From assembly GCA_965248255.1 (NCBI GenBank), contig CBDFIW010000003.1, forward strand, positions 1,736,001-1,800,000: a stretch of DNA of 64,000 nt. Reading direction: 5' to 3'. A program made the position numbers and the translations under genes. The stretch is from JAKZVK01 sp965248255. GTDB lineage: Bacteria > Acidobacteriota > Terriglobia > Bryobacterales > UBA6623. Every line of letters begins with the position of its first letter. The stretch's first letter is position 1. The notes beneath the pieces are model-generated. The model was not told the origin of the DNA and searched no databases. It was given only the letters and a program-made list of their open reading frames with translations. This document shows, in pieces, positions 34,207-44,077 of this stretch.

Positions 34207-35793
34207 ATGACCGATGACCACAACCGAGGCGCCTCGAAAGGCGCCCCGGACCGGCCGATGATCCTGGCCAATGGCACTGTTGTCGACGGAAGCGGCGACG
34301 CCGCCAGGAAGGCGAATGTCCTCGTGCAGGGCGACACCATCGAGGAGGTCGGCACCGTCGACCCTTCGGCCGATTGGGAGACGATCGACTGCTCGGGGCT
34401 GCACGTAGCACCCGGATTCATCGACGTGCACAGCCACGGGGACCAAGAGGTGCTCGATCACCTCCCAAATAAGGTTCTTCAGGGCGTGACAACGGAAATC
34501 GTCGGCAACTGTGGTTTTTCCCTCTTTCCGACGCATCCCAACCCCGGCGGCGAACGGCTGACAGGGGAACTCTTTGACGGTGAGCCGGCGGAAGGTATGG
34601 CCGACACCGATGCTTATTTTTCCGCCTTGGCGCGGAGGCGCAGCCGTGTGAACGTTGCCGCGTTGACCGGCCATAGTGCCCTGCGGGTGTTCGTCATGAA
34701 AGCACGCCGCGAAGCACGAGAGCCGGAGCTGATGCAACTCGAACAGGCTCTTGATGATTGCTTGGCTTCGGGATCCATCGGCCTGTCGACCGGTTTGAAC
34801 TGCATTCCCGGCGCCTTCGGTGGATTTGAGGAGCTTACACGGCTCTGCCGCGTTGTCAGGAAGCATGACGCCTTCTATACGAGTCACTTAAGGGACTACA
34901 AGTTCAAGGTTGTCGAAGCCGTAGACGAAGCTCTGGATCTCGGGCGGGCCACAGGGGCTCCCGTCCAGCTCTCGCATCTCCAGGTCGCCGGCAAGAAGAA
35001 CTGGCACCAGCTGGACGCAGTTCTCGAGCACGTCGATCGCGCCCATCGGGACGGCCTCGATGTTGCCATGGATGCCTATCCCTATCTGGCAGGCTCCTGC
35101 TCACTGACCCAACTTCTGCCGTCGTGGTCGCTCGAGGGAGGGATCCCCAGTCTACTGCAGCGGTTGGCGACGTCCGGGGATTACGAGCGCATCGGGGCTG
35201 AGACGGATGACGGCATGTCGAATACCTGGGATGACATCGTGATTTGCCAGGTCGGAACGGGCCGCACCGAAGGGATTGTGGGTCGGTCGGTGGCCCGGAT
35301 CTCCGCCGAACGTGATCGCCGGGCGGCGCACGTCGCGCTCGACCTATTACAGGAATACTCCGGCGACGTGCGCATCATTTCGATCAACAACAACGAGGAC
35401 AACCTCAAGAGTGTGCTGACGCACGCCCTGAGCATGGTCATCACGGACGGGCTGGTGATGGAAGGCATCTCGCACCCACGGACGTTCGGTACCTACCCAA
35501 AGTTTCTGGGGGAGTACGTTCGCGAAAAGAAATGGATGTCGCTGGAACAAGCTATCGTCAAGACGAGCTCCTTGGCCGCGCAACGCTTTCGGCTGCAAGG
35601 CCGCGGTACGGTCAAGGTCGGCAATTTTGCGGACCTCGTCGTCTTCGATGCCGGCAGGATCGGTACGACGTCGGACTACGACCATCCTCGGCGCGATCCA
35701 GAGGGTGTTCGCCACGTCCTAGTCAACGGCCGTTGCGCTGTTCGAGATGGAAAGCTGACCGACGAACTACCAGGAAGGGCCATTGGGCATTGA
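34207..35793 (+). CDS. D-aminoacylase / N-acyl-D-amino-acid deacylase (amidohydrolase)
   Basis: 528 residues from ATG 34207 (a TTG at 34186 is open but less likely). It shows the metal-binding start of the amidohydrolase barrel, GLHVAPGFIDVHSHGDQEVL, then GVTTEIVGNCGFSLFPTHPN, ALTGHSALRVFVMKARREA, LSTGLNCIPGAFGGFEEL, FYTSHLRDYKFKVVEAVDEA and VQLSHLQVAGKKNWHQLDAV. The C-terminus has the usual GRGTVKVGNFADLVVFDAGR. These enzymes hydrolyse N-acyl-D-amino acids or related cyclic amides, probably with zinc, in the cytoplasm. The cysteine in GNCGFS matches the metal-bridging Cys of D-aminoacylases. Exact substrate is unknown; nearby PLP and peptide-bridge enzymes suggest D-amino acid or cell-wall peptide use. 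Confidence 0.85.
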   Translation: MTDDHNRGASKGAPDRPMILANGTVVDGSGDAARKANVLVQGDTIEEVGTVDPSADWETIDCSGLHVAPGFIDVHSHGDQEVLDHLPNKVLQGVTTEIVGNCGFSLFPTHPNPGGERLTGELFDGEPAEGMADTDAYFSALARRRSRVNVAALTGHSALRVFVMKARREAREPELMQLEQALDDCLASGSIGLSTGLNCIPGAFGGFEELTRLCRVVRKHDAFYTSHLRDYKFKVVEAVDEALDLGRATGAPVQLSHLQVAGKKNWHQLDAVLEHVDRAHRDGLDVAMDAYPYLAGSCSLTQLLPSWSLEGGIPSLLQRLATSGDYERIGAETDDGMSNTWDDIVICQVGTGRTEGIVGRSVARISAERDRRAAHVALDLLQEYSGDVRIISINNNEDNLKSVLTHALSMVITDGLVMEGISHPRTFGTYPKFLGEYVREKKWMSLEQAIVKTSSLAAQRFRLQGRGTVKVGNFADLVVFDAGRIGTTSDYDHPRRDPEGVRHVLVNGRCAVRDGKLTDELPGRAIGH

Positions 35794-35889
35794 GTACCCT
35801 GCGTGGCAGGTGCCCAAACGGGCTTTGCCACGCACGACACCGCTCGACGCGATCCCTGATCAGCGAGGCGACAAAGCGAGGAGAGTGGG

Positions 35890-38814
35890 ATGTCCACCAA
35901 AAACGTACTGACACCTGGTTGGTTGCTTCTCACCGTGATCGTTGTGAGCGTTTGTGCGCCGGGTTTCACACTGGCGCGCCTCTATGCAGATTCGAGCACC
36001 GTTGTCTCCCATAGCCGCTACGAGGACCTTGCACAGGGAACCCCTGGCAACTCCGGGGCCAACCTCTATGTGTCGAAGAACGGTCGCGTGCAGGTCGTGA
36101 ATCAGTGGGATTTGAATCGCGACGGTCACGTGGACGTCTTGATCAGCAACGACCATGACGTTTTCGAAACGGTTGACGCCTTCATTTACTGGGGTGATAA
36201 GCAAGACGGCTATCGGTCACTTTTCCCCGATCTTTGGCGCCGCCGGCCGCTGGCTCAGGTTGCGTTTCAGCTCATGGACAATCAGGATAATCTCACCCGT
36301 CTTCCGGCCTTCGGGGGCGGTCGATCCGTTGTCGCCGATCTGAACCGCGATGGTTACCCGGAGGTTGTTTTCTGCAACTTCATTCATAACTACCCGGGCC
36401 TGCGTACAGCTTATGTGTACTGGGGGTCGTTCAACGGCTACGCCCCCTCGAACAGAATCGAACTTCCGGCCAACTGGGCCAGCGGAGTCGCCGCGGCCGA
36501 TCTGAACGGCGACGGCTATCCGGAGCTGGTCTTCGCCAACCGCGGGGTCGAGCCCGGCTCAGAGAAGTTCACTCCTCACGTTGAACCCGTGTCGTACATC
36601 TATTGGAACAGTGCCACGGGTTTCCGGTTCGAAAACCGCTCGGATGTGCGAACACCCGGCGCACGTGATGTTACCGCCGGCCGACTGAACCATGACGATT
36701 TCCCAGATCTTGCTTTTGTTAGCGACAGCCCGGAGGGCGGCGAGATCAAGATCTTCTTCGGCAATGGCGACGCAACTTACACCGATCAACAGAGCCGTTC
36801 GATCCCTGTGCCGGAGCCGACCAGTATCGGCGCCTTTGATGTCAGCGGCGACAGCTACGATGATCTGCTCGTTACCGGAGGTTCGGGCGACCAGACCATC
36901 GCGATCGGGGATGTCGGGGGCGGGTCTACCGATACGAACTCGTGGGTCTGGCTGTATCACGGGTCGAAGACCGGTCCTACGGCCGCCGGCGCCGTATCGC
37001 TACCTTCGTACGAGGCCAATGATTCTCTTGCCGCCGATCTCAATGCGGACGGCCACCAAGACATCGTGATCGCCAATACCTCGCGCGGCAAGAACGCGGC
37101 TGTTGATTCCTTTGTCTACTGGGGATCCCAGCAGGGTTTCTCTTCCGACCGCCGCAGCGAGTTACCCACACTTGGCGCGAGCGCGGTCGCGGCGGTGGAC
37201 CTCAATGACGATTCGTTCCCAGACCTGGTTTTCGCCAACTCCAACGACGGCGAGACCTACGACGTTGCCTCCTACATCTACTGGGGAAGCGCAACCGGGT
37301 TTGCTGGCTACTTGAGGTCCGAACTACAGAGCTTTGGAGCCGTCAGCGTGAACCTCGCCGATCTGAACCGGGACGGCAACACCGAGATTTTGTTTGTCAA
37401 CCAATACAGCGGCAAGGTGAGCGGCCGAGTTGGGTCGCACATATTCTGGGGCAACCCGCACCATCACTACTCGACAAGCTCAATGACCTCCCTGCCCACG
37501 CGGGGAGCCTATGACACCACGGTGGCGGACTTGAATGACGACGGCTTCAACGATGTTGTCTTTTCGAACTCCTACATCCCGCAGTCGTACGTCTACTGGG
37601 GAAGCGAGCGCGGTTTTTCCAAGGAAAACCGCCAGGAGATTGACCTAGGCGGCGGGGCCATCACCAGCAACGCGGCAGACCTGAATCGGGACGGCTACCT
37701 CGATCTGGTGTTCATCGGCAGGGTGGGCGAGCTTTCGCAGGCAACCCTCTTGTGGGGATCCGCCGAGGGGTTCTCCACAGACAACAGCACGCTCCTTTCG
37801 ATCGAAGAGGAACGCAGTTTAGGCAACGTCGTGGCGGACCTGAATCGCGACGGTCATCTCGATCTGGTCTTCTCCGGCGACTACTTCGGAACCGTAACGA
37901 TCTTCTGGGGAAGTTCGAGCGGTTATTCGGAAGAGCGGCGTTGGTCGCGCTTCGTATCCGCTGGAAGCGCGAAGTTGGCCGACCTGAATCGCGACGGGCT
38001 GTTGGACTTCGTCATCTCCGGTTCCTTCGATCCCGGGAAGAAATCACGCGACACGAAGACTCGCATCTTTTGGGGAACGGCAGACGGCATCCCGTCCGAA
38101 CAGCCTGCTTTTGAGCTTGAAGGGTATCAGTCCCTTGAGTGCGGCATTGCTGACCTGAACCTCGACGGCAATCTCGACTTGGCGCTTTCGAACTACATGT
38201 CCGACAGCACGCGAGCTTTGCCCCTTTTCATCTATTGGGGTAACGACATCGCTTCGTTCAGCAACCGGCGCCGTACCGAACTGCCGGCCGATTCATCTGC
38301 GGGCATTCAGACCGTTGACCTGAACCGCGACGGCTATCGCGAGATCATCATCCACAATCACTTACGAGATGGGAATCACTCGATCCATAGCGCCATCTAC
38401 TGGAATGGACCGGAGGGGTTCAGCAGGCAGCAGCGAACGATGCTGCCGACTTTCGGCCCACATTTTTCACAGGCTCTAGACCCCGGCAACCTGTATACGC
38501 GAGAACTCGAGGAGGAGTATGTCTCTCCCGCGGTCGAGATTCCGGCCGGGCAAAGGCCGGCTGAACTGCGTTGGCGTGCCGATGAGCCGCATGGGTCCCA
38601 ACTGCGGTTCCAAGTTCGAATGGCCGTATCACGGGAAGCTCTCGAAGACGCACCCTGGCGAGGCCCCAACCGACACAACACCTATTTCGAAGCCTCCGGT
38701 ACACGTCTGCCGTCAGAAGAGGCTGGTCGCTGGACGCAATATCGCGCTGTCTTTCAGTCGCCTGACGGGGGCGTATGGCCGATCCTTGACGAAGTCAGCA
38801 TCGTCTTCAGATAG
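35890..38814 (+). CDS. secreted FG-GAP/VCBS repeat protein
   Basis: 974 residues from ATG 35890, with AGGAG in front. Signal peptide LLLTVIVVSVCAPGFTLA. At least 14 repeats carry a calcium-binding loop, such as VADLNRDGYPEVVFCNF, AADLNGDGYPELVFANRG, VADLNDDGFNDVVFSNSY and TVDLNRDGYREIIIHNH, each followed by a strand with YIYWGS. The repeats would fold as one or two seven-bladed propellers stabilised by calcium. The last 110 residues (PAELRWRADEPHGSQLRFQV, WTQYRAVFQSPDGGVWPILD) form a beta domain like those binding sugars. It is probably a surface or secreted binding protein. The frame is intact, unlike most other repeat proteins in this window. Confidence 0.85.
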   Translation: MSTKNVLTPGWLLLTVIVVSVCAPGFTLARLYADSSTVVSHSRYEDLAQGTPGNSGANLYVSKNGRVQVVNQWDLNRDGHVDVLISNDHDVFETVDAFIYWGDKQDGYRSLFPDLWRRRPLAQVAFQLMDNQDNLTRLPAFGGGRSVVADLNRDGYPEVVFCNFIHNYPGLRTAYVYWGSFNGYAPSNRIELPANWASGVAAADLNGDGYPELVFANRGVEPGSEKFTPHVEPVSYIYWNSATGFRFENRSDVRTPGARDVTAGRLNHDDFPDLAFVSDSPEGGEIKIFFGNGDATYTDQQSRSIPVPEPTSIGAFDVSGDSYDDLLVTGGSGDQTIAIGDVGGGSTDTNSWVWLYHGSKTGPTAAGAVSLPSYEANDSLAADLNADGHQDIVIANTSRGKNAAVDSFVYWGSQQGFSSDRRSELPTLGASAVAAVDLNDDSFPDLVFANSNDGETYDVASYIYWGSATGFAGYLRSELQSFGAVSVNLADLNRDGNTEILFVNQYSGKVSGRVGSHIFWGNPHHHYSTSSMTSLPTRGAYDTTVADLNDDGFNDVVFSNSYIPQSYVYWGSERGFSKENRQEIDLGGGAITSNAADLNRDGYLDLVFIGRVGELSQATLLWGSAEGFSTDNSTLLSIEEERSLGNVVADLNRDGHLDLVFSGDYFGTVTIFWGSSSGYSEERRWSRFVSAGSAKLADLNRDGLLDFVISGSFDPGKKSRDTKTRIFWGTADGIPSEQPAFELEGYQSLECGIADLNLDGNLDLALSNYMSDSTRALPLFIYWGNDIASFSNRRRTELPADSSAGIQTVDLNRDGYREIIIHNHLRDGNHSIHSAIYWNGPEGFSRQQRTMLPTFGPHFSQALDPGNLYTRELEEEYVSPAVEIPAGQRPAELRWRADEPHGSQLRFQVRMAVSREALEDAPWRGPNRHNTYFEASGTRLPSEEAGRWTQYRAVFQSPDGGVWPILDEVSIVFR

Positions 38815-38937
38815 CGTCGGCCACTCCGATTGCCTTCCGGTTCAACCCGTCCCCTTTTTGTTGCTAGTTGGCCGGTCCCTCGCGGGGGCCTGGGCGATGT
38901 AAGATTGGAGCCGGCACACCTGAAAGGAAAACCTCAC

Positions 38938-40218
38938 ATGACTACCTCGTTCGATCGCCGTTCTTTCTTGAAGTGGGTTGGCGCCTTGCCCTTGCTCGGC
39001 TGCATCGCGTTGGAGGGTCTGAGGGAGAGGGCCTGGGCCGCGGTGGGCAGGAACGCCCGCGACAACATCTACACGAAGATCGGAGTCAAGCCCCTGATCA
39101 ACGGCCGCGGCGTGTGGACCTACCTCAGCGGCACGCTCGAATTGCCGGAGGTGCGCGCCGCCAAGGAGCAAGCGGCGATGCACTACGTCGAGATTTTCGA
39201 GCTGCAGCGCGCGGTCGGCAAACGCCTCGCCGAGCTGTCCGGCGCCGAAGGCGGGATGATTACTTCGGGCGCGGCGGAGGGCATGGCGGCCGGGACCGCA
39301 GCCTGCATCGCGGGCGACGACCCGGCCAAAATCTGGCAACTGCCCGACACGACAGGGATGAAACACGAGGTCGTCATGTTTCCCGGGCGCAACGCGTTCG
39401 ATAGCGCCATCCGGCTGGCCGGCGGAAAACTAGTTATTGCTCCCACTCTCGAGGGCATCCGGAACGCCATCAACGAAAACACCGCGATGGTCTACACGAC
39501 GACGACGGGCGAGCGATTGGAGAAGGCGCTGGCCATTGCCAAGCAGGCCAACGTGCCGCTGCTGCTCGACCAGGCGGCCGGAATACCGCCGATCGACGGC
39601 CTACGGCTCTACGCCAAGATGGGCGTCGACCTCTACACGTTCAGCGGCGGTAAGGGCCTGCGCGGTCCGCAGTGCAGCGGCCTGTTGCTGGGACGCAAAG
39701 ACCTCATCGACGCAGCGCTAGCCAACTACAACCCGTGGGAAGGTTCCGTGTGCCGTCCCATGAAAGTTGGGAAAGAGGAGATCATGGGCTGCTTAGCGGC
39801 CGTCGAGTGGTGGGTAAAAGCCGACCTCAACAAGCTCGACCGCGAGTGGCGTGAGCGGCTGAAGCGCATCAAGAAACTGGCCGAATCCGTGCCTGGCGTC
39901 AAGGCCGAAATCTCCGAGCCCGAAGATCCTTATCGCGATCCTAGGGTGACGATCGGTTGGGACGAGCAGGGCTGGGGATTCACCATCGCCGATTGCGACC
40001 GCAAGTTACGCGAAGGCGAGCAGCGCATCGAGGTTCTCACGATCAGCAACAACCCGCCCATGGTTCCCGCGGTGCGGGAGAAGGACCTGAAACAGCCGCC
40101 GCGTCCTGACGAAATGCACATCATCGCCCAGACGCTTCAGCCGGGCGACGAGATGATCATTGGACGGCAATTGCGAGAGATTCTCGGCAACGCGCGGAAG
40201 GCGGCGAAGGGAGCGTGA
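38938..40218 (+). CDS. Tat-exported PLP enzyme of the SelA / D-glucosaminate-6-P ammonia-lyase type
   Basis: 426 residues from ATG 38938, with AAAGGA upstream. Tat leader: FDRRSFLKWVGALPLLGCIA. The fold-type I PLP domain shows KPLINGRGVWTYLSGTLELP, GGMITSGAAEGMAAGTAACI, VPLLLDQAAGIPPIDGLRLY (Asp for the PLP ring nitrogen) and LYTFSGGKGLRGPQCSGLLL with the likely Schiff-base K239. Relatives are annotated as SelA-like or as D-glucosaminate-6-phosphate ammonia-lyase (DgaE). Export to the periplasm is unusual for a PLP enzyme because the cofactor must be loaded before Tat transport. The substrate is unknown; a beta-eliminating activity on an amino sugar or D-amino acid is possible. Confidence 0.8.
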   Translation: MTTSFDRRSFLKWVGALPLLGCIALEGLRERAWAAVGRNARDNIYTKIGVKPLINGRGVWTYLSGTLELPEVRAAKEQAAMHYVEIFELQRAVGKRLAELSGAEGGMITSGAAEGMAAGTAACIAGDDPAKIWQLPDTTGMKHEVVMFPGRNAFDSAIRLAGGKLVIAPTLEGIRNAINENTAMVYTTTTGERLEKALAIAKQANVPLLLDQAAGIPPIDGLRLYAKMGVDLYTFSGGKGLRGPQCSGLLLGRKDLIDAALANYNPWEGSVCRPMKVGKEEIMGCLAAVEWWVKADLNKLDREWRERLKRIKKLAESVPGVKAEISEPEDPYRDPRVTIGWDEQGWGFTIADCDRKLREGEQRIEVLTISNNPPMVPAVREKDLKQPPRPDEMHIIAQTLQPGDEMIIGRQLREILGNARKAAKGA

Positions 40219-40429
40219 GGTGAACCGGGCAACACCAAGACGGGGCAGAGGACTAGAGCCATGGCCATCTCGGCCCGTAACCTGAAGCTGCAGCCACTTT
40301 CAGCCGGTAGACGTTCGGTCGTACGACCCTCCTGCAAACCTTTGTTTTCTGCCTAGTACGCTCGTACTGCTCCAAATTGAACGCTGTGGTCTATTGCTCT
40401 TAGACGGGAATAGGTCAACAATCTGAGAC

Positions 40430-40993
40430 ATGGATCCTTCCGTGGATCAACCGTGGCTTCGGAAGTCAGATCGCCGGCTATTGGCACCGCCTGTTGCCGT
40501 TCTACTCGGTCTCGCTACAACATCTGGGACGGCGACGCTGTTCGTTGGCTGGATGAAGGGGTGGGCAACTTCGATGGCCATGCTGTGGGGTGCCGTGGCA
40601 GCTGTCACCGGCGTGAGCTTGCTGTTGATGATCTCTGCCATTTGGCTCCGGCATACGGTCCCAGCCAGAAAACTGGAGTACTTGAAGGTCCGGCAAGCTG
40701 CTGTGGAGCGTTTGGCAGAGGACTGGCAGCCGGCGTCGCCCTTGGCAGGGGAGCCCCATCTGCAACGACTGCTGCAGCCAAAGCAGCTAACACACGGATC
40801 ACTGGCGGGTCAGGCGGTCACGGTCGAGCACGGCCTCAAATCTGACACCTATGTTCAGATGTCGATTGGATCAGACAGGTGGCGTGATCCGTCAGGTCAG
40901 AGCAACCTCGTGGAAACGCGAGTCACACGTTTTCGGTCGCGAACCCGTGCTGCAGACGGTGGTGAGGCCCGTCGAAGTGCTGGGTCGATTTGA
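40430..40993 (+). CDS. small membrane protein, function unknown
   Basis: 187 residues from ATG 40430. Two membrane helices are predicted by eye: VAVLLGLATTSGTATLFVGW and WGAVAAVTGVSLLLMISAIW. A hydrophilic tail of about 100 residues follows. The last 24 codons overlap the 3' end of the convergent aldo/keto reductase gene. No family recognised and no strong ribosome site, so the gene is plausible but not certain. Confidence 0.45.
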   Translation: MDPSVDQPWLRKSDRRLLAPPVAVLLGLATTSGTATLFVGWMKGWATSMAMLWGAVAAVTGVSLLLMISAIWLRHTVPARKLEYLKVRQAAVERLAEDWQPASPLAGEPHLQRLLQPKQLTHGSLAGQAVTVEHGLKSDTYVQMSIGSDRWRDPSGQSNLVETRVTRFRSRTRAADGGEARRSAGSI

Positions 40994-41948
40994 ACAACTC
41001 GTGCCGTCCGTCGCTTCCTTCGGCCTGCGACATCGTAAACAGCTGCGCCTTGTCGGTGTCCGACATGGGCTTGAAGTCGCGAGCGACCTTGAGGTCCTGC
41101 TGTAGGTCTTTCATCGACCGGATCCCCACGCACAGGCTGGAGATCGGCAAGCTGAGTGCATAGCCGATGCACTGCTCGGCGGTGATCTTCGTCGTGGTCG
41201 GGATGCGGCCGTCCGCTCCGTTGGGAGAGCCCGCCAGACTCTTCATCCCAATCACGCCTACGTTCTTGTTCAGACAAACCGGCACGACGTCCTTCTGGAA
41301 ACTGCGGAAGTGCGCGTCCATGATGTTAATCGGCATCTGTGATGTCGCCCAGTCGTAGGGCTTGGCGAGCATCTGGAGATGGATGCGAGGATCTTTATGG
41401 CCAGTGAACCCGATGAAGCGCACCTTGCCTTCTCTCTGCGCCTCGATCGCGGCCTTGAACCCGCCCTTGTCGAACACCCAGTCGGGGTCGTTGTCGTAAT
41501 TGTTCTCGTGGAACTGCCACAAGTCGAGGTAATCGGTCTTCAGGCGGCGGAGGCTGTCTTCGAGATTGCGCTTGCTGCCCTCGTAGTCACGTTCGCAGTT
41601 CTTCGTCATCAGGAAGACCTTCTTGCGGCGGCCCTCCATCGCGAGTGCCTTGCCCATGATCTCTTCCGAGCCGCCGTCATGGTAGTCCCAGGCATTGTCG
41701 AAGAAGGTCATGCCCTCGTCCATCGCCGCGTGCATGATGCGGATCGCTTCTTTCTTGTCCTCGACGGCGCCGATGTGCCAGCCGCCCAAACACAGGATCG
41801 ACACTTGTTCGTTCGTGCGTCCCAGTCGCCTCGTCGGTAACCCGTTCGAGCCCGACTGCTGCGCCAGCGCCTGTTGAGCCAAAGCCGCCGTCATCGCGCT
41901 GCCGAACATGCCAAAGAAGAAATCCCGTCGTGAACTGTCATTCTGCAT
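40923..41948 (-). CDS. aldo/keto reductase, Tat-exported
   Basis: 341 residues from ATG 41948. Tat leader: SSRRDFFFGMFGSAMTAAL. The TIM-barrel enzyme has PTRRLGRTNEQVSILCLGGW, FFDNAWDYHDGGSEEIMGKA with catalytic Asp and Tyr, KVFLMTKNCERDYEGSKRNL with Lys, and DYLDLWQFHENN with His. NADPH contacts sit in the C-terminal third (SSLCVGIRSMKDLQQDLKVA). It would reduce a carbonyl of a sugar or related compound. Exported aldo/keto reductases with a Tat leader recur in Acidobacteriota and Planctomycetes. It stands alone and is convergent with the small membrane protein. Confidence 0.85.
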   Translation of the reverse strand: MQNDSSRRDFFFGMFGSAMTAALAQQALAQQSGSNGLPTRRLGRTNEQVSILCLGGWHIGAVEDKKEAIRIMHAAMDEGMTFFDNAWDYHDGGSEEIMGKALAMEGRRKKVFLMTKNCERDYEGSKRNLEDSLRRLKTDYLDLWQFHENNYDNDPDWVFDKGGFKAAIEAQREGKVRFIGFTGHKDPRIHLQMLAKPYDWATSQMPINIMDAHFRSFQKDVVPVCLNKNVGVIGMKSLAGSPNGADGRIPTTTKITAEQCIGYALSLPISSLCVGIRSMKDLQQDLKVARDFKPMSDTDKAQLFTMSQAEGSDGRHELFKSTQHFDGPHHRLQHGFATENV

Positions 41949-42119
41949 CGCATCGCTCCGGTTGAAAGCGTCTCTATTCTACACCAACGAAGCAGAACAC
42001 TCCGCGCCTCTCCAAAGGGGTCTCGAAGAGGTGTGCGTTCCTCTCGTCTGATGAAGCCCGTCCCGCTCAGGTAGCCCTCGGGTGTTGCTGAATGGGAATC
42101 GAAGTTGCCAAGGTCGGTG

Positions 42120-42329
42120 CTAAACAGCGCCGTTCGACAGGATCGCGTGGCCGCCGCCCACCGTCGACATTTCAACCACAGTGACGCTTGCGCCCGCCCT
42201 TGCCGCTTCGAGAGCCGCGCTGAATCCGCTTACCCCGGCACCGACGACGATGGCATCCGCTGGACGCACGTCCTGGCCCAAAACCGGGCCTACGAAGAGG
42301 TGCAGCGCGAAGATAAGTCGCCAACTCAC
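42120..42329 (-). pseudogene. N-terminal fragment of an FAD-dependent flavocytochrome/dehydrogenase
   Basis: A signal peptide (WRLIFALHLFVGPVLGQD) is followed by the FAD-binding beta-alpha-beta motif, AIVVGAGVSGFSAALEAARA, and ASVTVVEMSTVGGGHAILSN. Family members (fumarate reductase/flavocytochrome c-like) run for 400-500 residues; here the frame stops after 69 codons in the middle of the conserved GGGHA..NGA segment, and no continuation is found in the 170 bases before the aldo/keto reductase gene. It is a remnant left by deletion. Confidence 0.65.
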
Positions 42330-42677
42330 AGCCGCATTCTACGCGATGCTGCTCCGTTGCTCGACTCTGGACCCGTAGCAGAAGAAACCTTGGTCATAGA
42401 TATCCCCTCCCCGAAGTCTGACCGAGGGCTCCTGGAAAGCCGGGCTTGCTCATCAGGGAAGAATTTACCTAGGCGTGTAAGGGAGGTCGGTTATTCGGCC
42501 CCGCGTGGCCCCGGGCACGAAATCATCACGCGATCCGCAACGTCAAATAAACAGGAGGGTTTGGGCGAACCAAGCGCTAAGGGCGAAGCACCAGAACCGT
42601 TTGGCACCAAAGTTGCCCCCAGAGTTGCGATTGACCCTGGCAGTCTTCGCTAGGTCCGATCAATAGGGAGGCGGTCC
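42330..42677. other. intergenic region, no gene recognised
   Basis: Divergent spacer between the FAD enzyme remnant and the L,D-transpeptidase. It ends in GGGAGG before the latter's ATG. No hairpin or repeat was identified. Confidence 0.4.
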
Positions 42678-43613
42678 ATGAAGATGAGCAGGAGGCGGCC
42701 CTACCACCGCAGCAACAGCAGGTCAGCCAGTTGGCGTGTGCCGGCAGTCTTCGGAATAGCGCTGGGCGCCGGGCTTCTAGCGCAAGCAGAGACCATCGTT
42801 CCCGATCCAGGGGAAATGCCTGAAGCGCTTGTTCGTCTGAAGACCGAGCCGGTTCCGGACGACCCCGAACAACTCTCCTGCCGATTCACGCCGGCGCAGC
42901 TTGCCATTCTCGAAAAGCTGAACCGGGCCGACGTGGAGCATCTGCCGCGGCTCAAGGAAATCATCGTTCCCGATCGGTGGGACTTGCGGGAGCTTGACTA
43001 TAGCCCGCTCCCACAGCGATCCCTCTGGGCGGCCCGGTTTGCCAAGGCTTTCGTGGTTCACCAGCCGATGCAGGTCTTCGGCGCCTACGAGGAAGGCACT
43101 CTGGTTCGCTGGGGCCCGGTCAGCTCGGGTGCGGCACGCCGTCCCACGCCGGCAGGGCTGTTTCACTTGAACTGGAAATCAAAAGGCCGGCACAGCACCG
43201 TGAACCCTGACTGGTTCCTGCGGTGGTACTTCAACTTCGTCAACGAGCATGGCATCTCCTTCCATGAGTACGCCTTGCCCGGGCGCCCTGCAAGCCACGG
43301 TTGCGTTCGCCTGCTGGGGCGCGACGGACGGTGGCTCTATCAATGGGGTGACGAGTGGAAACTTGGCGAGAAGGGCCGCTCGATCAAGACCGCTGGTACT
43401 CCGGTTTGGATCCTGGGCGAGTACGACTACCAACAAGACGTCCCGTGGAGAACGCATGAGTACGTCCTGGCGGGAGGCCGGGTGTTCTTCGAGAGACACC
43501 CAGCGCCCGCCATCCCGTCCGAGAGCGACGGTTCCGAGCACGAAGGAACTCCCCAGGTCGTGGCCTCGGGCTCCACGGATCGAGCAGCCCAGGCGACCGG
43601 GGACAGCATCTAA
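42678..43613 (+). CDS. L,D-transpeptidase (YkuD domain)
   Basis: 311 residues from ATG 42678, with GGGAGG upstream. A signal peptide or anchor (VPAVFGIALGAGLLAQAE) precedes a helical region with FTPAQLAILEKLNRADVEHL, then the YkuD catalytic domain (about 125-250). The active site is ISFHEYALPGRPASHGCVRL, with H207 and C209 of the HGCVR motif. The enzyme forms or edits cross-links between peptidoglycan stem peptides, or attaches proteins to them, in the periplasm. The serine-rich and acidic C-terminal 40 residues show no domain. No operon partner. Confidence 0.88.
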   Translation: MKMSRRRPYHRSNSRSASWRVPAVFGIALGAGLLAQAETIVPDPGEMPEALVRLKTEPVPDDPEQLSCRFTPAQLAILEKLNRADVEHLPRLKEIIVPDRWDLRELDYSPLPQRSLWAARFAKAFVVHQPMQVFGAYEEGTLVRWGPVSSGAARRPTPAGLFHLNWKSKGRHSTVNPDWFLRWYFNFVNEHGISFHEYALPGRPASHGCVRLLGRDGRWLYQWGDEWKLGEKGRSIKTAGTPVWILGEYDYQQDVPWRTHEYVLAGGRVFFERHPAPAIPSESDGSEHEGTPQVVASGSTDRAAQATGDSI

Positions 43614-44077
43614 GTCAGCGTTGTCTAGCCGTCTCATTTGCATCGACATCTGAACAAAGGTGTCAAGTTTTGGAGGAGCACCCGGGCGGGGTGTGGCGTA
43701 AGGCTCCAGCCTTGCCGAGTCTCGATTCTTCGAGACTCAGGACAGCAACCGACCGAGCACCTGCTCTTAGCCGCGGACCTGAGAACCAAGGAATCGGTTC
43801 TCGGCAAGCCTGGAGTCTTGGGCCACATCAGGCCCGACTTGTCGGTTTGAGGTCGAAGACCTCGCTAGAGGACTACCGTCTGGAAAGACGGTGGGGCTGA
43901 TTGCGACTAGAGGTCGCCCGCCCGCTGCCGGCGGATGTATGTGGCATAATCGGTGCGCTCGCGTCAGAAGCGGCGGGATCTCCGGAGGGAGGGCCCCTCG
44001 TTTGCAGCCCCTGTGGCAGGCCGCTGGGCGTGCGCAGCCGACCAACACCCCGGCTCCGCCGAGGGGAAGAACCATCC
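43614..44077. other. intergenic region upstream of the amine oxidase
   Basis: The amine oxidase reading frame is open from 43901 but the part before 44078 has no conserved residues or export signal, so it is counted here as leader. Short complementary stretches are present (for example GACCGTCTTTCC-like pairs around 43876-43890) but no clear terminator, promoter or repeat was recognised. Confidence 0.4.

Noticed and set aside
43901..44077. Longer N-terminus of the copper amine oxidase
   Set aside because: The additional 59 codons show no conserved residues and would bury the signal peptide; ATG 44078 has a ribosome site and gives a clean leader.
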